Source of the DNA: Oscillospiraceae bacterium UBA1230
GTDB taxonomy: Bacteria > Bacillota > Clostridia > Oscillospirales > Oscillospiraceae
DNA: 12,315 bases
Reading direction: 5' to 3'
NCBI GenBank assembly: GCA_002309395.1
Contig: DBWU01000045.1
Coordinates: 680-12,994, forward strand
A program made the position numbers and the translations under genes. Position 1 is the first letter of the stretch. Every line of letters starts with the position of its first letter. Of the stretch, positions 6,456-12,315 are shown piece by piece. Below the pieces are notes generated by a model. That model saw only the letters and a list, made by a program, of their open reading frames with translations. It searched no databases and was not told the DNA's origin.

Positions 6456-7050
6456 AGAGAGTTTTTTAGCGGAGCTGGAAGGACGGCTGACGGGACTGCC
6501 GCCGTCTGACCGGGAGGAATGGATCGCCTTTTACAGCGAGATGATAGACGACCGCGCCGAGGAATGCGGCGATATGGACGAGGCGGTCCGGGGCATCGGC
6601 ACCGTGGAGGAGACTGTATCCCGGATCGCGGCGGAAACGCCCCTGACAACGATCGTCAAAGAGCGTATCGCGCCAAAACGCCGTCTACGCCCGTGGGAGA
6701 CCGTATGTATCGTGCTGGGCTTTCCCGTGTGGTTTTCCCTGCTGGCGGCGGCGGTGGCGGTGATCGTTTCACTGTACGTATCGCTCTGGGCGGTCATTCT
6801 GTCCCTGTGGGCGGCGGAGCTGTCCTTTGCGGTGTGTGCCGTCGGTAGCGCCGCCGGTGCGGTTTCCTACTTTGTCAGCGGCGTCGCGGCGGCAGGGGTC
6901 ATGACGCTGGGTGCCGGATCGTTTCTGGCAGGTCTTGCGATCGTTTGTTTCTACGGATGCGTGGCGGCGACAAAAGGGACTGTCCGGTTGACAAAGCGGA
7001 TGGCGGTAGGCGTTAAATCCCTGCTGCTGGGAAAGGAGCGCGCGAGATGA
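6448..7050 (+). CDS. HAAS-domain (DUF1700) membrane protein
   Basis: A 200-residue protein. The N-terminal 70 residues are an acidic helical HAAS-type domain (FLAELEGRLTGLPPSDREE, then EWIAFYSEMIDDR and a DMDEAVRGIG segment). Four hydrophobic segments follow (about 90-115, 115-135, 135-150, 155-175) and then a basic tail. In this family the soluble domain is thought to work with the co-encoded PadR regulator, linking membrane state to transcription. The ATG at 6448 is preferred because GGGGGGAG lies at 6435-6442; a TTG at 6427 in the same frame has no ribosome site. The gene overlaps padR by 8 nt and the next gene by 4 nt (ATGA at 7047-7050). Confidence 0.88.
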   Translation: MSKESFLAELEGRLTGLPPSDREEWIAFYSEMIDDRAEECGDMDEAVRGIGTVEETVSRIAAETPLTTIVKERIAPKRRLRPWETVCIVLGFPVWFSLLAAAVAVIVSLYVSLWAVILSLWAAELSFAVCAVGSAAGAVSYFVSGVAAAGVMTLGAGSFLAGLAIVCFYGCVAATKGTVRLTKRMAVGVKSLLLGKERAR

Positions 7051-7772
7051 ACAAAAGATGGCGTACGGTCGCCGTTATTCTGCTGGCGGTGGGAGCAATT
7101 CTGTTTGCCGGAGCGTTTGCCGCCTCCGGGTATGACTTTTCCGTGCTGGATCTTGATACATATGAGACGAACACGTACGTTCCGGACGAACCGTTTGAAA
7201 ACGTGGAGATCTCGCTTAGAACGGAGGATATCGCCTTCCTGCCCTCCGATGACGGCGTATGCCGCGTGGTCTTTGAGGAGTGGGAAGGGGAGCGCCATAC
7301 CGCGACCGTTGCAAACGGAACGCTGACGATCACCGCCGAAGGTAACCGGCCGCGGCAGTTTCACGTATCCTTCTCTTTCCGTTCGCCGTCGGTGACGGTG
7401 TATCTCCCTGCGGAAGAATACGGACTGTGGCGCATTGAGAGCAGTACCGGGAACGTGTCGATCCCGGATCGGTTTTCCCTGGAAAGCCTTTCGGTCGCCA
7501 CTTCCACCGGCAACGTATCCTGCGGCGCATCGGTATCCGGCGCCCTTGCGGTCAAGACCTCTACCGGCAACGTGGCGTTTAACGGCGCTGACGCGGGGGA
7601 GATGACGGTCGCCACTTCCACCGGGGACGTGACGGGAACGCTGCGCTCGGAAAAAGTATTCTATGTAAAAACCTCCACCGGCACGGTCAACGTGCCGGAT
7701 ACCACGGGGGGCGGAGCGTGCCGCATTACCACCTCCACCGGGGACGTTCTGCTTACGATCACGGGTCGCTGA
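7047..7772 (+). CDS. DUF4097 beta-solenoid protein, membrane-anchored
   Basis: A 241-residue protein. One N-terminal hydrophobic helix (residues 7-27) acts as signal anchor, so most of the chain is outside the membrane. From about residue 50 on it is built of short beta strands. Residues 130-235 carry six copies of S-T-G-[NDT]-V, starting at 133, 153, 172, 191, 210 and 230. That period of 19-20 residues fits one solenoid rung each. This is the DUF4097/putative adhesin family, found with PadR and HAAS genes and in LiaG-like envelope-stress units. Biochemical function is unknown. It is coupled to the HAAS gene by ATGA and is the last gene before a terminator. Confidence 0.9.
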   Translation: MNKRWRTVAVILLAVGAILFAGAFAASGYDFSVLDLDTYETNTYVPDEPFENVEISLRTEDIAFLPSDDGVCRVVFEEWEGERHTATVANGTLTITAEGNRPRQFHVSFSFRSPSVTVYLPAEEYGLWRIESSTGNVSIPDRFSLESLSVATSTGNVSCGASVSGALAVKTSTGNVAFNGADAGEMTVATSTGDVTGTLRSEKVFYVKTSTGTVNVPDTTGGGACRITTSTGDVLLTITGR

Positions 7773-7787
7773 AGTTTGGCGGCAAAC

Positions 7788-7818
7788 GGAAAGAGCCGCG
7801 GCACAGGCGGCTCTTTCC
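7788..7818. terminator. Bidirectional terminator between convergent genes
   Basis: A perfect 12-bp stem (7788-7799 with 7807-7818) with a 7-nt loop, in the 52 nt between the DUF4097 stop and the stop of the minus-strand gene. The T-tract is short on either side, so efficiency is uncertain, but position and stem strength fit a shared terminator. Confidence 0.72.
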
Positions 7819-7824
7819 TTCAGG

Positions 7825-8001
7825 TCAATGCATGATGTGGCGCATATCGGTCAGCGTCCGGTCCATGGCGTTGCCGACGTTTTGCATTATCTTGCCGATG
7901 GACGTTTTGCGCGTCTTGGGACGGGGTGTGGTTGCCATATCCAGCATAACGCCTGCCACCATGCCCACGCAGACGCCCTTGGTAAACGTGGATAGATTCA
8001 T
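7825..8001 (-). CDS. Small YtxH-like protein
   Basis: A 58-residue protein from ATG 8001. AAGGAG sits 8 nt upstream of it, whereas a GTG at 8010 would be abutted by the ribosome site. The N-terminus has a short hydrophobic segment rich in Gly/Val/Met (TFTKGVCVGMVAGVMLDM), followed by TPRPKTRKT and an amphipathic helix. This is the layout of YtxH-type proteins (one membrane helix, a Pro/Lys turn, then a helical tail), a family often annotated as general-stress related and without known activity. It stands alone, divergent from the PyrF-like gene and convergent with the DUF4097 gene. The family call is by pattern only and the protein is at the short end for it. Confidence 0.7.
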   Translation of the reverse strand: MNLSTFTKGVCVGMVAGVMLDMATTPRPKTRKTSIGKIMQNVGNAMDRTLTDMRHIMH

Positions 8002-8029
8002 TTCGATCACTCCTTTTTATCACGCCCAT

Positions 8030-8060
8030 AGTATATGTGGCGCGGCGAAAAAAACACGCT
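8030..8060 (-). promoter_or_regulatory. Possible promoter of the YtxH-like gene
   Basis: On the minus strand a TATACT -10 (plus-strand 8030-8035) lies 28 nt before the start codon. Only a poor -35 is seen, in the T-rich stretch around 8053-8060. Confidence 0.35.
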
Positions 8061-8067
8061 GTTTTTC

Positions 8068-8095
8068 TTGCCAAAACAAGCCAAATGCGTATAAT
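8068..8095 (+). promoter_or_regulatory. Promoter of the PyrF-like gene
   Basis: TTGCCA (8068-8073), a 16-nt spacer and a perfect TATAAT (8090-8095). The 5' leader would be about 25-30 nt and includes AAAGGAG at 8116-8122. Confidence 0.65.
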
Positions 8096-8128
8096 ATAGC
8101 GTAGAGCGTTTCAACAAAGGAGCATCGT

Positions 8129-8896
8129 ATGTCCATTACAGTATTACAAGAAGCGATCCGCCGCCGTCATACGCCGGTGGCGCTGACCGTGGGACCAGAC
8201 CCGGCGCGTCTGGCGGCGAAGGATCGGGAGCGTTTTGCGGAGCTGTACGGCGCAGGCTCCGTGGCACAAGCGGAGGCGCTGCGGTTTCACGGCGTGCGGA
8301 TGCTTGACGCCGCTGCCGGACGGGTCGCGGCGGTGGTGTTGCGCGCCGAGGCGTATCTGCGCCGCGGCGCCGTCGGGTTTGACGTGCTGGCAAATCTGGT
8401 CAGCGCGGCGCGCGCGAGAGAACTATATACCGTGGTAGATTGCCGGAGCGCGTCGGCGGAGCCGTGGCTATCCGCTCTGCCGGAAGCCGACGCGGTGACG
8501 GTGCTGCCCTATCTGGGGGCGGACGCCTGTGCCGCGCCGGAGGGGAAAGCGGTGTTTGCCGCGGTGCAGACCGCCAATCCCTCCGCCGGAGAGCTGCAGG
8601 ATCTGCGTTCGGGCGATCGGAAACTGTCGCTGGCGGCGGCGGAGCAGATGGCGCGTCACGGCGCCGGGATCCTGCTGGAGAGCGGCTATTCACTGGATAT
8701 CCGGGATATGCGCCGCCGGCTGGGTAAAGCGTTTTTCCTCCTGACAGGCGCCGCGCCGGAGGACGCGGTTTACGCCTTCGACGATTACGGGCACGGCGCG
8801 CTGGTCACAGACGGGGAGGCCCAGTACGCGCCGGACCCTGCCGCCGCGCTGGATAGCGCCGTGGCGGTGTGGAAAAAGTGGGTCACGGTGGTGTGA
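8129..8896 (+). CDS. Diverged OMP-decarboxylase-like (PyrF type 2 fold) protein, probably inactive
   Basis: A 255-residue protein that lines up along its whole length with type 2 orotidine-5'-phosphate decarboxylases. It has VGPDP near the start (21-25; usually VGLDP), DAVTVLPYLGADA (121-133; usually DAVTVNPYxGxDS), and QTANPSAGELQDL (147-159; usually TSNPSxxDFQ). The catalytic D-x-K-R-x-D strand is replaced by VVDCRSAS (102-109). The Lys of the preceding AVK strand is replaced as well (AAVVLRAEAY, 67-76), and the phosphate-binding GxGAQG near the C-terminus is not recognisable (LLTGAAPED). Decarboxylase activity is therefore unlikely. The reading frame is intact with AAAGGAG 6 nt before the ATG, its own promoter and terminator, so it is probably expressed. 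It is not in a pyrimidine cluster. A new ligand-binding or regulatory role is an inference. Confidence 0.72.
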   Translation: MSITVLQEAIRRRHTPVALTVGPDPARLAAKDRERFAELYGAGSVAQAEALRFHGVRMLDAAAGRVAAVVLRAEAYLRRGAVGFDVLANLVSAARARELYTVVDCRSASAEPWLSALPEADAVTVLPYLGADACAAPEGKAVFAAVQTANPSAGELQDLRSGDRKLSLAAAEQMARHGAGILLESGYSLDIRDMRRRLGKAFFLLTGAAPEDAVYAFDDYGHGALVTDGEAQYAPDPAAALDSAVAVWKKWVTVV

Positions 8897-8915
8897 GCGT
8901 AAGAGCAAACGGAAT

Positions 8916-8960
8916 AAAAACGGGTATATGACCGCGTCGTTCGGTCATATACCCGTTTTT
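8916..8960. terminator. Strong bidirectional terminator
   Basis: A perfect 19-bp stem (8916-8934 with 8942-8960) with a 7-nt loop, starting with five A and ending with five T. It serves the PyrF-like gene on the plus strand and nfo on the minus strand, whose stop codon is at 8967. Confidence 0.93.
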
Positions 8961-8966
8961 CGGCGT

Positions 8967-9800
8967 TTATACGCTCCGCATTTTCTTTATCAGCGCGATC
9001 TCGGCGGCGTAACCGGGCAGATCGTTGGGCGTTTCCAGCACCATGGGCAGACCCTCCAGCGCCGGATGGTTCACGATGCGCCGGAAGCCCTCCAGCCCCA
9101 GATACCCCTCGCCGATCCGGGCGTGGCGATCCTTGCGGGCGCCTACGGGATTCATGCTGTCGTTCACGTGTACGGCGCGAAGCCGGTGCAGTCCGATGAC
9201 CCGGTCAAATTCCGTCAGCACCGCGTCAGGATCGGCGGCAATATCGTAGCCTGCGTCGCTGACGTGGCAGGTATCCAGACATACACCCATTTTCTCTGTC
9301 AGCGTGACCCGGTCGAGGATCTCCCGCAGCTCCTCAAACGATCCCCCCACCTCCGAGCCCTTGCCTGCCATGGTCTCCAACAGTACGGTGGTGGCGGTGT
9401 CCGGCGTGAGGATCTCGTTGAGGGTGTCGGCGATCAGGACGATCCCTGTTTCCACGCCCTGCCCCACATGACTGCCGGGATGGAAATTGTAGAGACAGTC
9501 GGCAAGGTGGGACAGGCGGTGCAAATCGTCCGCAAGGGTCATCCGGGCAAATTCCCGGGTGCGCTCGTCGGCGGAGCAGGGATTGATGGTATAGGGCGCG
9601 TGCGCCACCACCGTGCCGATCGCCTGTTCGCGGCAAAATGCGTTAAAGGCGGCGGTATCGGCGGTGTCAAGTGGTTTCGCTTTACTCCCTCTGGGGTTGC
9701 GCGTGAAAAACTGGCAGGTGTTGGCGCCCAGCGACAGGGCGGTTTTCGCCATAGCGAGATACCCGTCGGAGGGGGAGAGATGGCAGCCGATCAACAGCAT
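8967..9800 (-). CDS. nfo: Endonuclease IV (AP endonuclease)
   Basis: A 277-residue enzyme of base-excision repair that cuts the backbone 5' to abasic sites using three zinc ions. All nine metal ligands known from E. coli Nfo have counterparts: H67 (HAPYTIN), H107 (NFHPGSH), E142 (LLETM), D176 and H179 (CLDTCH), H211 (VHVND), D224 and H226 (KDRHARIG), E256 (LETP). Length fits the family (about 280). AGGAG lies 7-8 nt before the ATG. It is the second gene of a two-gene minus-strand unit, starting 15 nt after the stop of the YfcE-like gene, and ends at the shared terminator at 8916-8960. Confidence 0.96.
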   Translation of the reverse strand: MLLIGCHLSPSDGYLAMAKTALSLGANTCQFFTRNPRGSKAKPLDTADTAAFNAFCREQAIGTVVAHAPYTINPCSADERTREFARMTLADDLHRLSHLADCLYNFHPGSHVGQGVETGIVLIADTLNEILTPDTATTVLLETMAGKGSEVGGSFEELREILDRVTLTEKMGVCLDTCHVSDAGYDIAADPDAVLTEFDRVIGLHRLRAVHVNDSMNPVGARKDRHARIGEGYLGLEGFRRIVNHPALEGLPMVLETPNDLPGYAAEIALIKKMRSV

Positions 9801-9815
9801 AATGACGCTCCTTTT

Positions 9816-10283
9816 CTATAAACGGTATGTGGCGCAGGAAACGCCACCTTTGCCGATGGTGATGACGCCGTAGGTCGCCGCGTGGTGTACGCCGCCAACC
9901 GTGCCGGGATTGAGGATATGCACCGTGCCGTCAAAATCCACCAGCGGACAGTGTGTATGCCCGAACAGCAGGATCTGCGCGCCGACTTCCGCCGCGGCGT
10001 ACCGGGCGCGGTCTATGCCGTATTTTACGCCCCGGGTGTGACCGTGGAGCAGGAAGATCCTCTGCCCGCCCAGCTCAACGAGCATTTCCGGCTCCTCGCA
10101 GGCGCCGTAGTCGCAGTTGCCGGGTACGGCGGTCAGCGGCAGGGCAGGGAAGCGGCGGCGCAGCGCCTCCGCGTCCCGGAGGCAGTCGCCCAGATGGAGA
10201 ATATGATCCGGCTGTGACAGCGCTACGGCGCGTTCCATCGCCGCAACGTGCCCATGGGAATCGGACAGCACCAGAATACGCAT
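9816..10283 (-). CDS. YfcE/MJ0936-family metallophosphoesterase
   Basis: A 155-residue protein of the calcineurin-like phosphoesterase superfamily, short YfcE/MJ0936 type. Metal-binding motifs in order: DSH (8-10), GD (32-33), GNCD (55-58), GH (81-82, in LLHGHTRG), GHTH (108-111). These enzymes hydrolyse phosphodiesters with two metal ions; the natural substrate is mostly unknown. GAGGTG sits 6 nt before the ATG. It is the promoter-proximal gene of the unit with nfo. In many Bacillota a homologue sits near rdgB/rph, so pairing with an AP endonuclease is a different context and hints at, but does not prove, a nucleic-acid role. Confidence 0.92.
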   Translation of the reverse strand: MRILVLSDSHGHVAAMERAVALSQPDHILHLGDCLRDAEALRRRFPALPLTAVPGNCDYGACEEPEMLVELGGQRIFLLHGHTRGVKYGIDRARYAAAEVGAQILLFGHTHCPLVDFDGTVHILNPGTVGGVHHAATYGVITIGKGGVSCATYRL

Positions 10284-10317
10284 AGGCGCACCTCGTTTTT
10301 TCAGAAAGTACGGAAAG

Positions 10318-10346
10318 ATTATACGCTAAACAGTTGCAACTTGCAA
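10318..10346 (-). promoter_or_regulatory. Promoter of the yfcE-like/nfo unit
   Basis: On the minus strand, -35 TTGCAA (plus-strand 10341-10346), a 17-nt spacer and a perfect TATAAT (plus-strand 10318-10323). Its -35 lies inside the spacer of the opposite promoter. Confidence 0.75.
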
Positions 10347-10362
10347 CGCTTCGCGCTACAAT
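10334..10362 (+). promoter_or_regulatory. Promoter of the aminotransferase gene
   Basis: TTGCAA (10334-10339), a 17-nt spacer and TACAAT (10357-10362). The expected start of transcription is near 10369, just upstream of an ATG at 10371, which argues for the downstream ATG at 10410 as the true start. Confidence 0.75.
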
Positions 10363-10409
10363 AGACGAAAATGATCCGCCGCGCGGTCGGCGTTGAAAGG
10401 AGAAAGAGA

Positions 10410-11684
10410 ATGAAACGGTATGATGAGATGACCTTAGAAGAACGCACAGCGGAATACGCGGCGGTCAAGGCATCCTACGAGGCGCAGAAGAGCCTTGGTC
10501 TGCGGTTGGATATGTCCCGCGGCAAGCCGGGCAAAGAGCAGTTGGATCTGGTGACGGATATGGCAGGCGTACTGCTTCGCCCCGAAGATTTTATCAGCGA
10601 CGGGATCGACAGTCGCAACTACGGAAACGTGGACGGTTTGCCGGCGGCAAAGCGCCTGTTTGCCGATATTTTAGGTTGCCGTCCGGAAGAGTGCTTCGTA
10701 GGCGGCAACGCCAGCTTGCAGCTGATGTATGACGCGGTGGCAAAAGCTTATACCAACGGTTTGCTCCACTCGGATAAGCCGTGGTGCAAGCTGGATACCG
10801 TCAAGTGGCTCTGCCCCGCGCCGGGGTATGACCGGCATTTTAAGGTGAGCCAGAGCTTCGGCATGGAGCTGATCACCGTGCCGATGACGCCTCAGGGTCC
10901 CGATATGGACAGGGTGGAGGAGCTGATCCGGGATCCGGCGGTGAAGGGTATGTGGAACGTACCCAAGTACTCCAATCCCGACGGTATCGTGTACAGCGAC
11001 GAGACGATCCGCCGCCTTGCCGCCATGAAGCCGGCGGCGCCCGACTTCATGCTCATGTGGGACAACGCCTACTGCATCCACGAGTTTGACGCGCCGTTCC
11101 GGCCGTTTCCTGATATTCTGCGTTTGTGCCGCGAAAACGGCAACGGCGACATGGTGTTTGAGTTCGCCTCCACCTCCAAGATCACGTTTCCCGGCGCCGG
11201 TATCGCCGTGATGGCGACCAGCGAGGCGAACCTCGCCTACTTAAAGCCGCTTATCAACGTGCAGATCATCAGCTACGATAAGGTCAACCAACTGCGCCAC
11301 GTGCGGTATCTCAAGGATAAGGAGCATACGCTGGCGCTGATGCGCCGTCACGCGGAGATCCTGCGCCCCAAGTTCCGCGCGGTGCTGGACGCGCTGGACG
11401 CCACGGTGGCGCCCTTGGGGATCGCCGAATATCACCGTCCCGTGGGCGGCTACTTCATCTCTCTCAACGCCATGCCCGGCACCGCCAGGCGGACGCTGGA
11501 ATTGTGCAAAGAGGCGGGCGTGACCATGACCGGCGCCGGCGCCACGTTCCCCTACGGCGTGGATCCGCAGGATTCCAATATCCGCATCGCGCCGTCCCTG
11601 CCGCCGGCGGAGGAACTGCGTCAGGCGATCGCCGTTTTCTGCACCTGCCTGCGTCTTGCCGCGCTGGAGAAGCTGGGAATATAA
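10410..11684 (+). CDS. PLP-dependent class I aminotransferase, MocR/aspartate type
   Basis: A 424-residue fold-type I aminotransferase of the subgroup often annotated as aminotransferase class I / aspartate aminotransferase (Aminotran_MocR-like). Visible are LDMSRGKPG (residues 26-34), FVGGNASLQLMYD for PLP phosphate binding, NVPKYSNPDG (with the conserved Asn-Pro), WDNAY (217-221, D218 for the pyridine nitrogen), STSKITFPGAG with the Schiff-base lysine K257, and NIRIAPS with R392 for the substrate carboxylate. It should transfer amino groups between amino and 2-oxo acids in the cytoplasm; aspartate/2-oxoglutarate is the likely pair. ATG 10410 has AAAGGAG at 10396-10402. The in-frame ATG at 10371 lacks a ribosome site and falls at the transcription start. 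The gene is monocistronic, with a terminator at 11714-11751. Confidence 0.92.
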   Translation: MKRYDEMTLEERTAEYAAVKASYEAQKSLGLRLDMSRGKPGKEQLDLVTDMAGVLLRPEDFISDGIDSRNYGNVDGLPAAKRLFADILGCRPEECFVGGNASLQLMYDAVAKAYTNGLLHSDKPWCKLDTVKWLCPAPGYDRHFKVSQSFGMELITVPMTPQGPDMDRVEELIRDPAVKGMWNVPKYSNPDGIVYSDETIRRLAAMKPAAPDFMLMWDNAYCIHEFDAPFRPFPDILRLCRENGNGDMVFEFASTSKITFPGAGIAVMATSEANLAYLKPLINVQIISYDKVNQLRHVRYLKDKEHTLALMRRHAEILRPKFRAVLDALDATVAPLGIAEYHRPVGGYFISLNAMPGTARRTLELCKEAGVTMTGAGATFPYGVDPQDSNIRIAPSLPPAEELRQAIAVFCTCLRLAALEKLGI

Positions 11685-11713
11685 GGCGGGAAACGCCTGT
11701 CAAGCAAAACTGC

Positions 11714-11751
11714 TTTACACTGCGTCCGGCAGGGCGCAGTGTAAACTTTTT
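11714..11751 (+). terminator. Terminator of the aminotransferase gene
   Basis: An 11-bp perfect stem (11714-11724 with 11735-11745) followed by C and five T (11747-11751), 30 nt after the stop codon. Confidence 0.9.
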
Positions 11752-11752
11752 G

Positions 11753-11766
11753 TGAAAACGTTACAA
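11753..11766. promoter_or_regulatory. Possible LacI/CcpA-like half-conserved operator
   Basis: TGAAAACGTTACAA matches the left half and the central CG of the catabolite-responsive element pattern but misses the right-end WCA. It lies just upstream of the -35 at 11774. A sugar-transport ATPase is a sensible target, but the match is incomplete. Confidence 0.25.
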
Positions 11767-11773
11767 AAAGACC

Positions 11774-11802
11774 TTGCATCTTTTCCTGCGGCATGGTAGA
11801 AT
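11774..11802 (+). promoter_or_regulatory. Promoter of the ABC ATPase gene
   Basis: TTGCAT (11774-11779), a 17-nt spacer and TAGAAT (11797-11802). A perfect 7-bp inverted repeat, GAATAAG-CTAT-CTTATTC (11799-11816), covers the -10 and the expected start site; it may be an operator or a 5'-end RNA hairpin. Confidence 0.75.
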
Positions 11803-11882
11803 AAGCTATCTTATTCCAACCTTTCGTCGGCACTCCACTTTATGCCGCCGGAGGGAAAACAAAAGGAGGAACAAGGTCCGCT

Positions 11883-11948
11883 ATGGCTGGCGGTGCGGCA
11901 GTGTGGAGACCTGTCGTAAAGCGGCGCGCCCCGCAGGGGCGGTCGTGA
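11883..11948 (+). CDS. Possible leader peptide (21 aa) in the ATPase 5' UTR
   Basis: ATG at 11883 to TGA at 11946-11948, preceded by AAGG at 6-nt spacing (11873-11876) and by a consensus AGGAGG at 11864-11869, 13 nt away. The predicted peptide is basic at its C-terminal half (RPVVKRRAPQGRS). It is not recognised. The strong ribosome site 120 nt before the main start is otherwise unexplained. The peptide may be real or the ribosome site may be part of a regulatory RNA. Confidence 0.4.
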   Translation: MAGGAAVWRPVVKRRAPQGRS

Positions 11949-11975
11949 GGGCGTTTTTGCGGAGGCAAAACGCTC
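11927..11975 (+). promoter_or_regulatory. Hairpins in the ATPase leader
   Basis: Two stems: CGCCCC-GCA-GGGGCG (11927-11941), within the end of the leader ORF, and 11951-11957/11967-11973 plus 11959-11960/11965-11966 with a GGAG loop, ending 16 nt before the ATG. Neither is followed by a T-tract, so they are not terminators. The second sits just upstream of the weak AGGA ribosome site (11982-11985). Confidence 0.5.
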
Positions 11976-11989
11976 GCAGTCAGGAAACA

Positions 11990-12315
11990 ATGGCAGAAGT
12001 GAGACTGGTCAACCTCAAGAAGATCTATCCCAACACCGAGAAGAAGAAAAAGAGCAAGAAGAAAGACGCGGAGGCTCCTGAAAAGAAGGTCAACCTGCAG
12101 GTTACCGACGAAGGCGTTGTGGCGGTGCAGGAATTCAATCTGACCATCGCGGATAAGGAGTTCATCGTCCTGGTCGGTCCTTCCGGCTGCGGTAAGTCCA
12201 CCACGCTGCGTATGATCGCCGGCTTGGAGGACATCACCGAGGGCGAGCTGTGGATCGGTGACCGGCTGATGAACGACGTGGAGCCGAAGGACCGCGATAT
12301 CGCCATGGTGTTCCA
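11990..12315 (+). CDS. MsmK/UgpC-type sugar ABC transporter ATPase (5' part, cut by window end)
   Basis: The first 108 codons are in the window and the frame stays open to the edge. After MAEVRLVNLKKIYPN comes a lysine-rich insertion (residues 16-33, KKKKSKKKDAEAPEKK), then the normal domain: VAVQEFNLTIADKEFIVLVG, Walker A GPSGCGKST (63-71), RMIAGLED, and PPKDRDIAMVF-like VEPKDRDIAMVF leading to the Q-loop. Such ATPases energise import of oligosaccharides or glycerol phosphate and are often shared among several permeases (MsmK role). The gene is alone behind a long leader, consistent with a shared ATPase encoded apart from permease genes. The start has a weak ribosome site (AGGA at 11982-11985, 4-nt spacing). 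Sequence similarity in the domain is unmistakable. Confidence 0.93.
   Translation, partial: MAEVRLVNLKKIYPNTEKKKKSKKKDAEAPEKKVNLQVTDEGVVAVQEFNLTIADKEFIVLVGPSGCGKSTTLRMIAGLEDITEGELWIGDRLMNDVEPKDRDIAMVF

Noticed and set aside
8928..9821. A 297-codon frame opposite nfo
   Set aside because: All nine zinc ligands of endonuclease IV are on the minus strand; the plus-strand frame runs through a terminator stem and shows no family motif.
11753..11766. A full cre (CcpA) site
   Set aside because: The right half lacks the WCA end, so it is kept only as a low-confidence operator candidate.

Overview
The window looks like chromosomal DNA of a Gram-positive gut Clostridia (Oscillospirales/Ruminococcaceae-like). 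This rests on GC-rich genes with strong AGGAG-type ribosome sites, sigma-A type promoters, a tRNA-Trp 3' end of the Firmicutes type with encoded CCA, a PadR/HAAS(DUF1700)/DUF4097 cassette, and an MsmK/UgpC-type ATPase with a lysine-rich insertion. The assignment is an inference; no rRNA or phylogenetic marker is present.

Layout. 1-58: the 3' end of tRNA-Trp and its terminator. 61-265: an intergenic structured element, in which small hairpins alternate with GTGATG spacers on the left and CATCAC spacers on the right; it can fold into a fishbone of stacked junctions. 427-906: an AT-rich gene for a small membrane protein with a PH/GRAM-like domain. 950-1279: an orphan 5'-truncated reading frame. 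1285-5958: a carbohydrate operon with its own promoter and terminator: a GPH-family (MelB-like) cation:sugar symporter, a cytoplasmic GH36 alpha-galactosidase-like enzyme, and an unusual GT-B-fold protein resembling GT28/MGDG-synthase-type glycosyltransferases. The genes overlap by a few bases and are probably translationally coupled.

6085-7818: an autoregulated PadR - HAAS membrane protein - DUF4097 solenoid operon, with a perfect 9-bp inverted repeat straddling its promoter. 7825-8001 (minus): a small YtxH-like protein, divergent from 8129-8896, a strongly diverged OMP-decarboxylase (PyrF type 2) homologue that has lost the catalytic lysine motif. 8967-10283 (minus): a two-gene unit, YfcE/MJ0936-type phosphodiesterase then endonuclease IV (nfo). 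It shares an interlocked divergent promoter with 10410-11684, a class I aminotransferase of the MocR/aspartate type. 11774-12315: promoter, roughly 180-nt leader with a small upstream ORF and hairpins, and the 5' part of an MsmK/UgpC-type ABC ATPase cut off by the window end.

The most unusual items are the fishbone element, the GT-B protein inside a sugar-catabolic operon, the catalytically dead PyrF-like protein, and the mutually exclusive promoter pair at 10318-10362.
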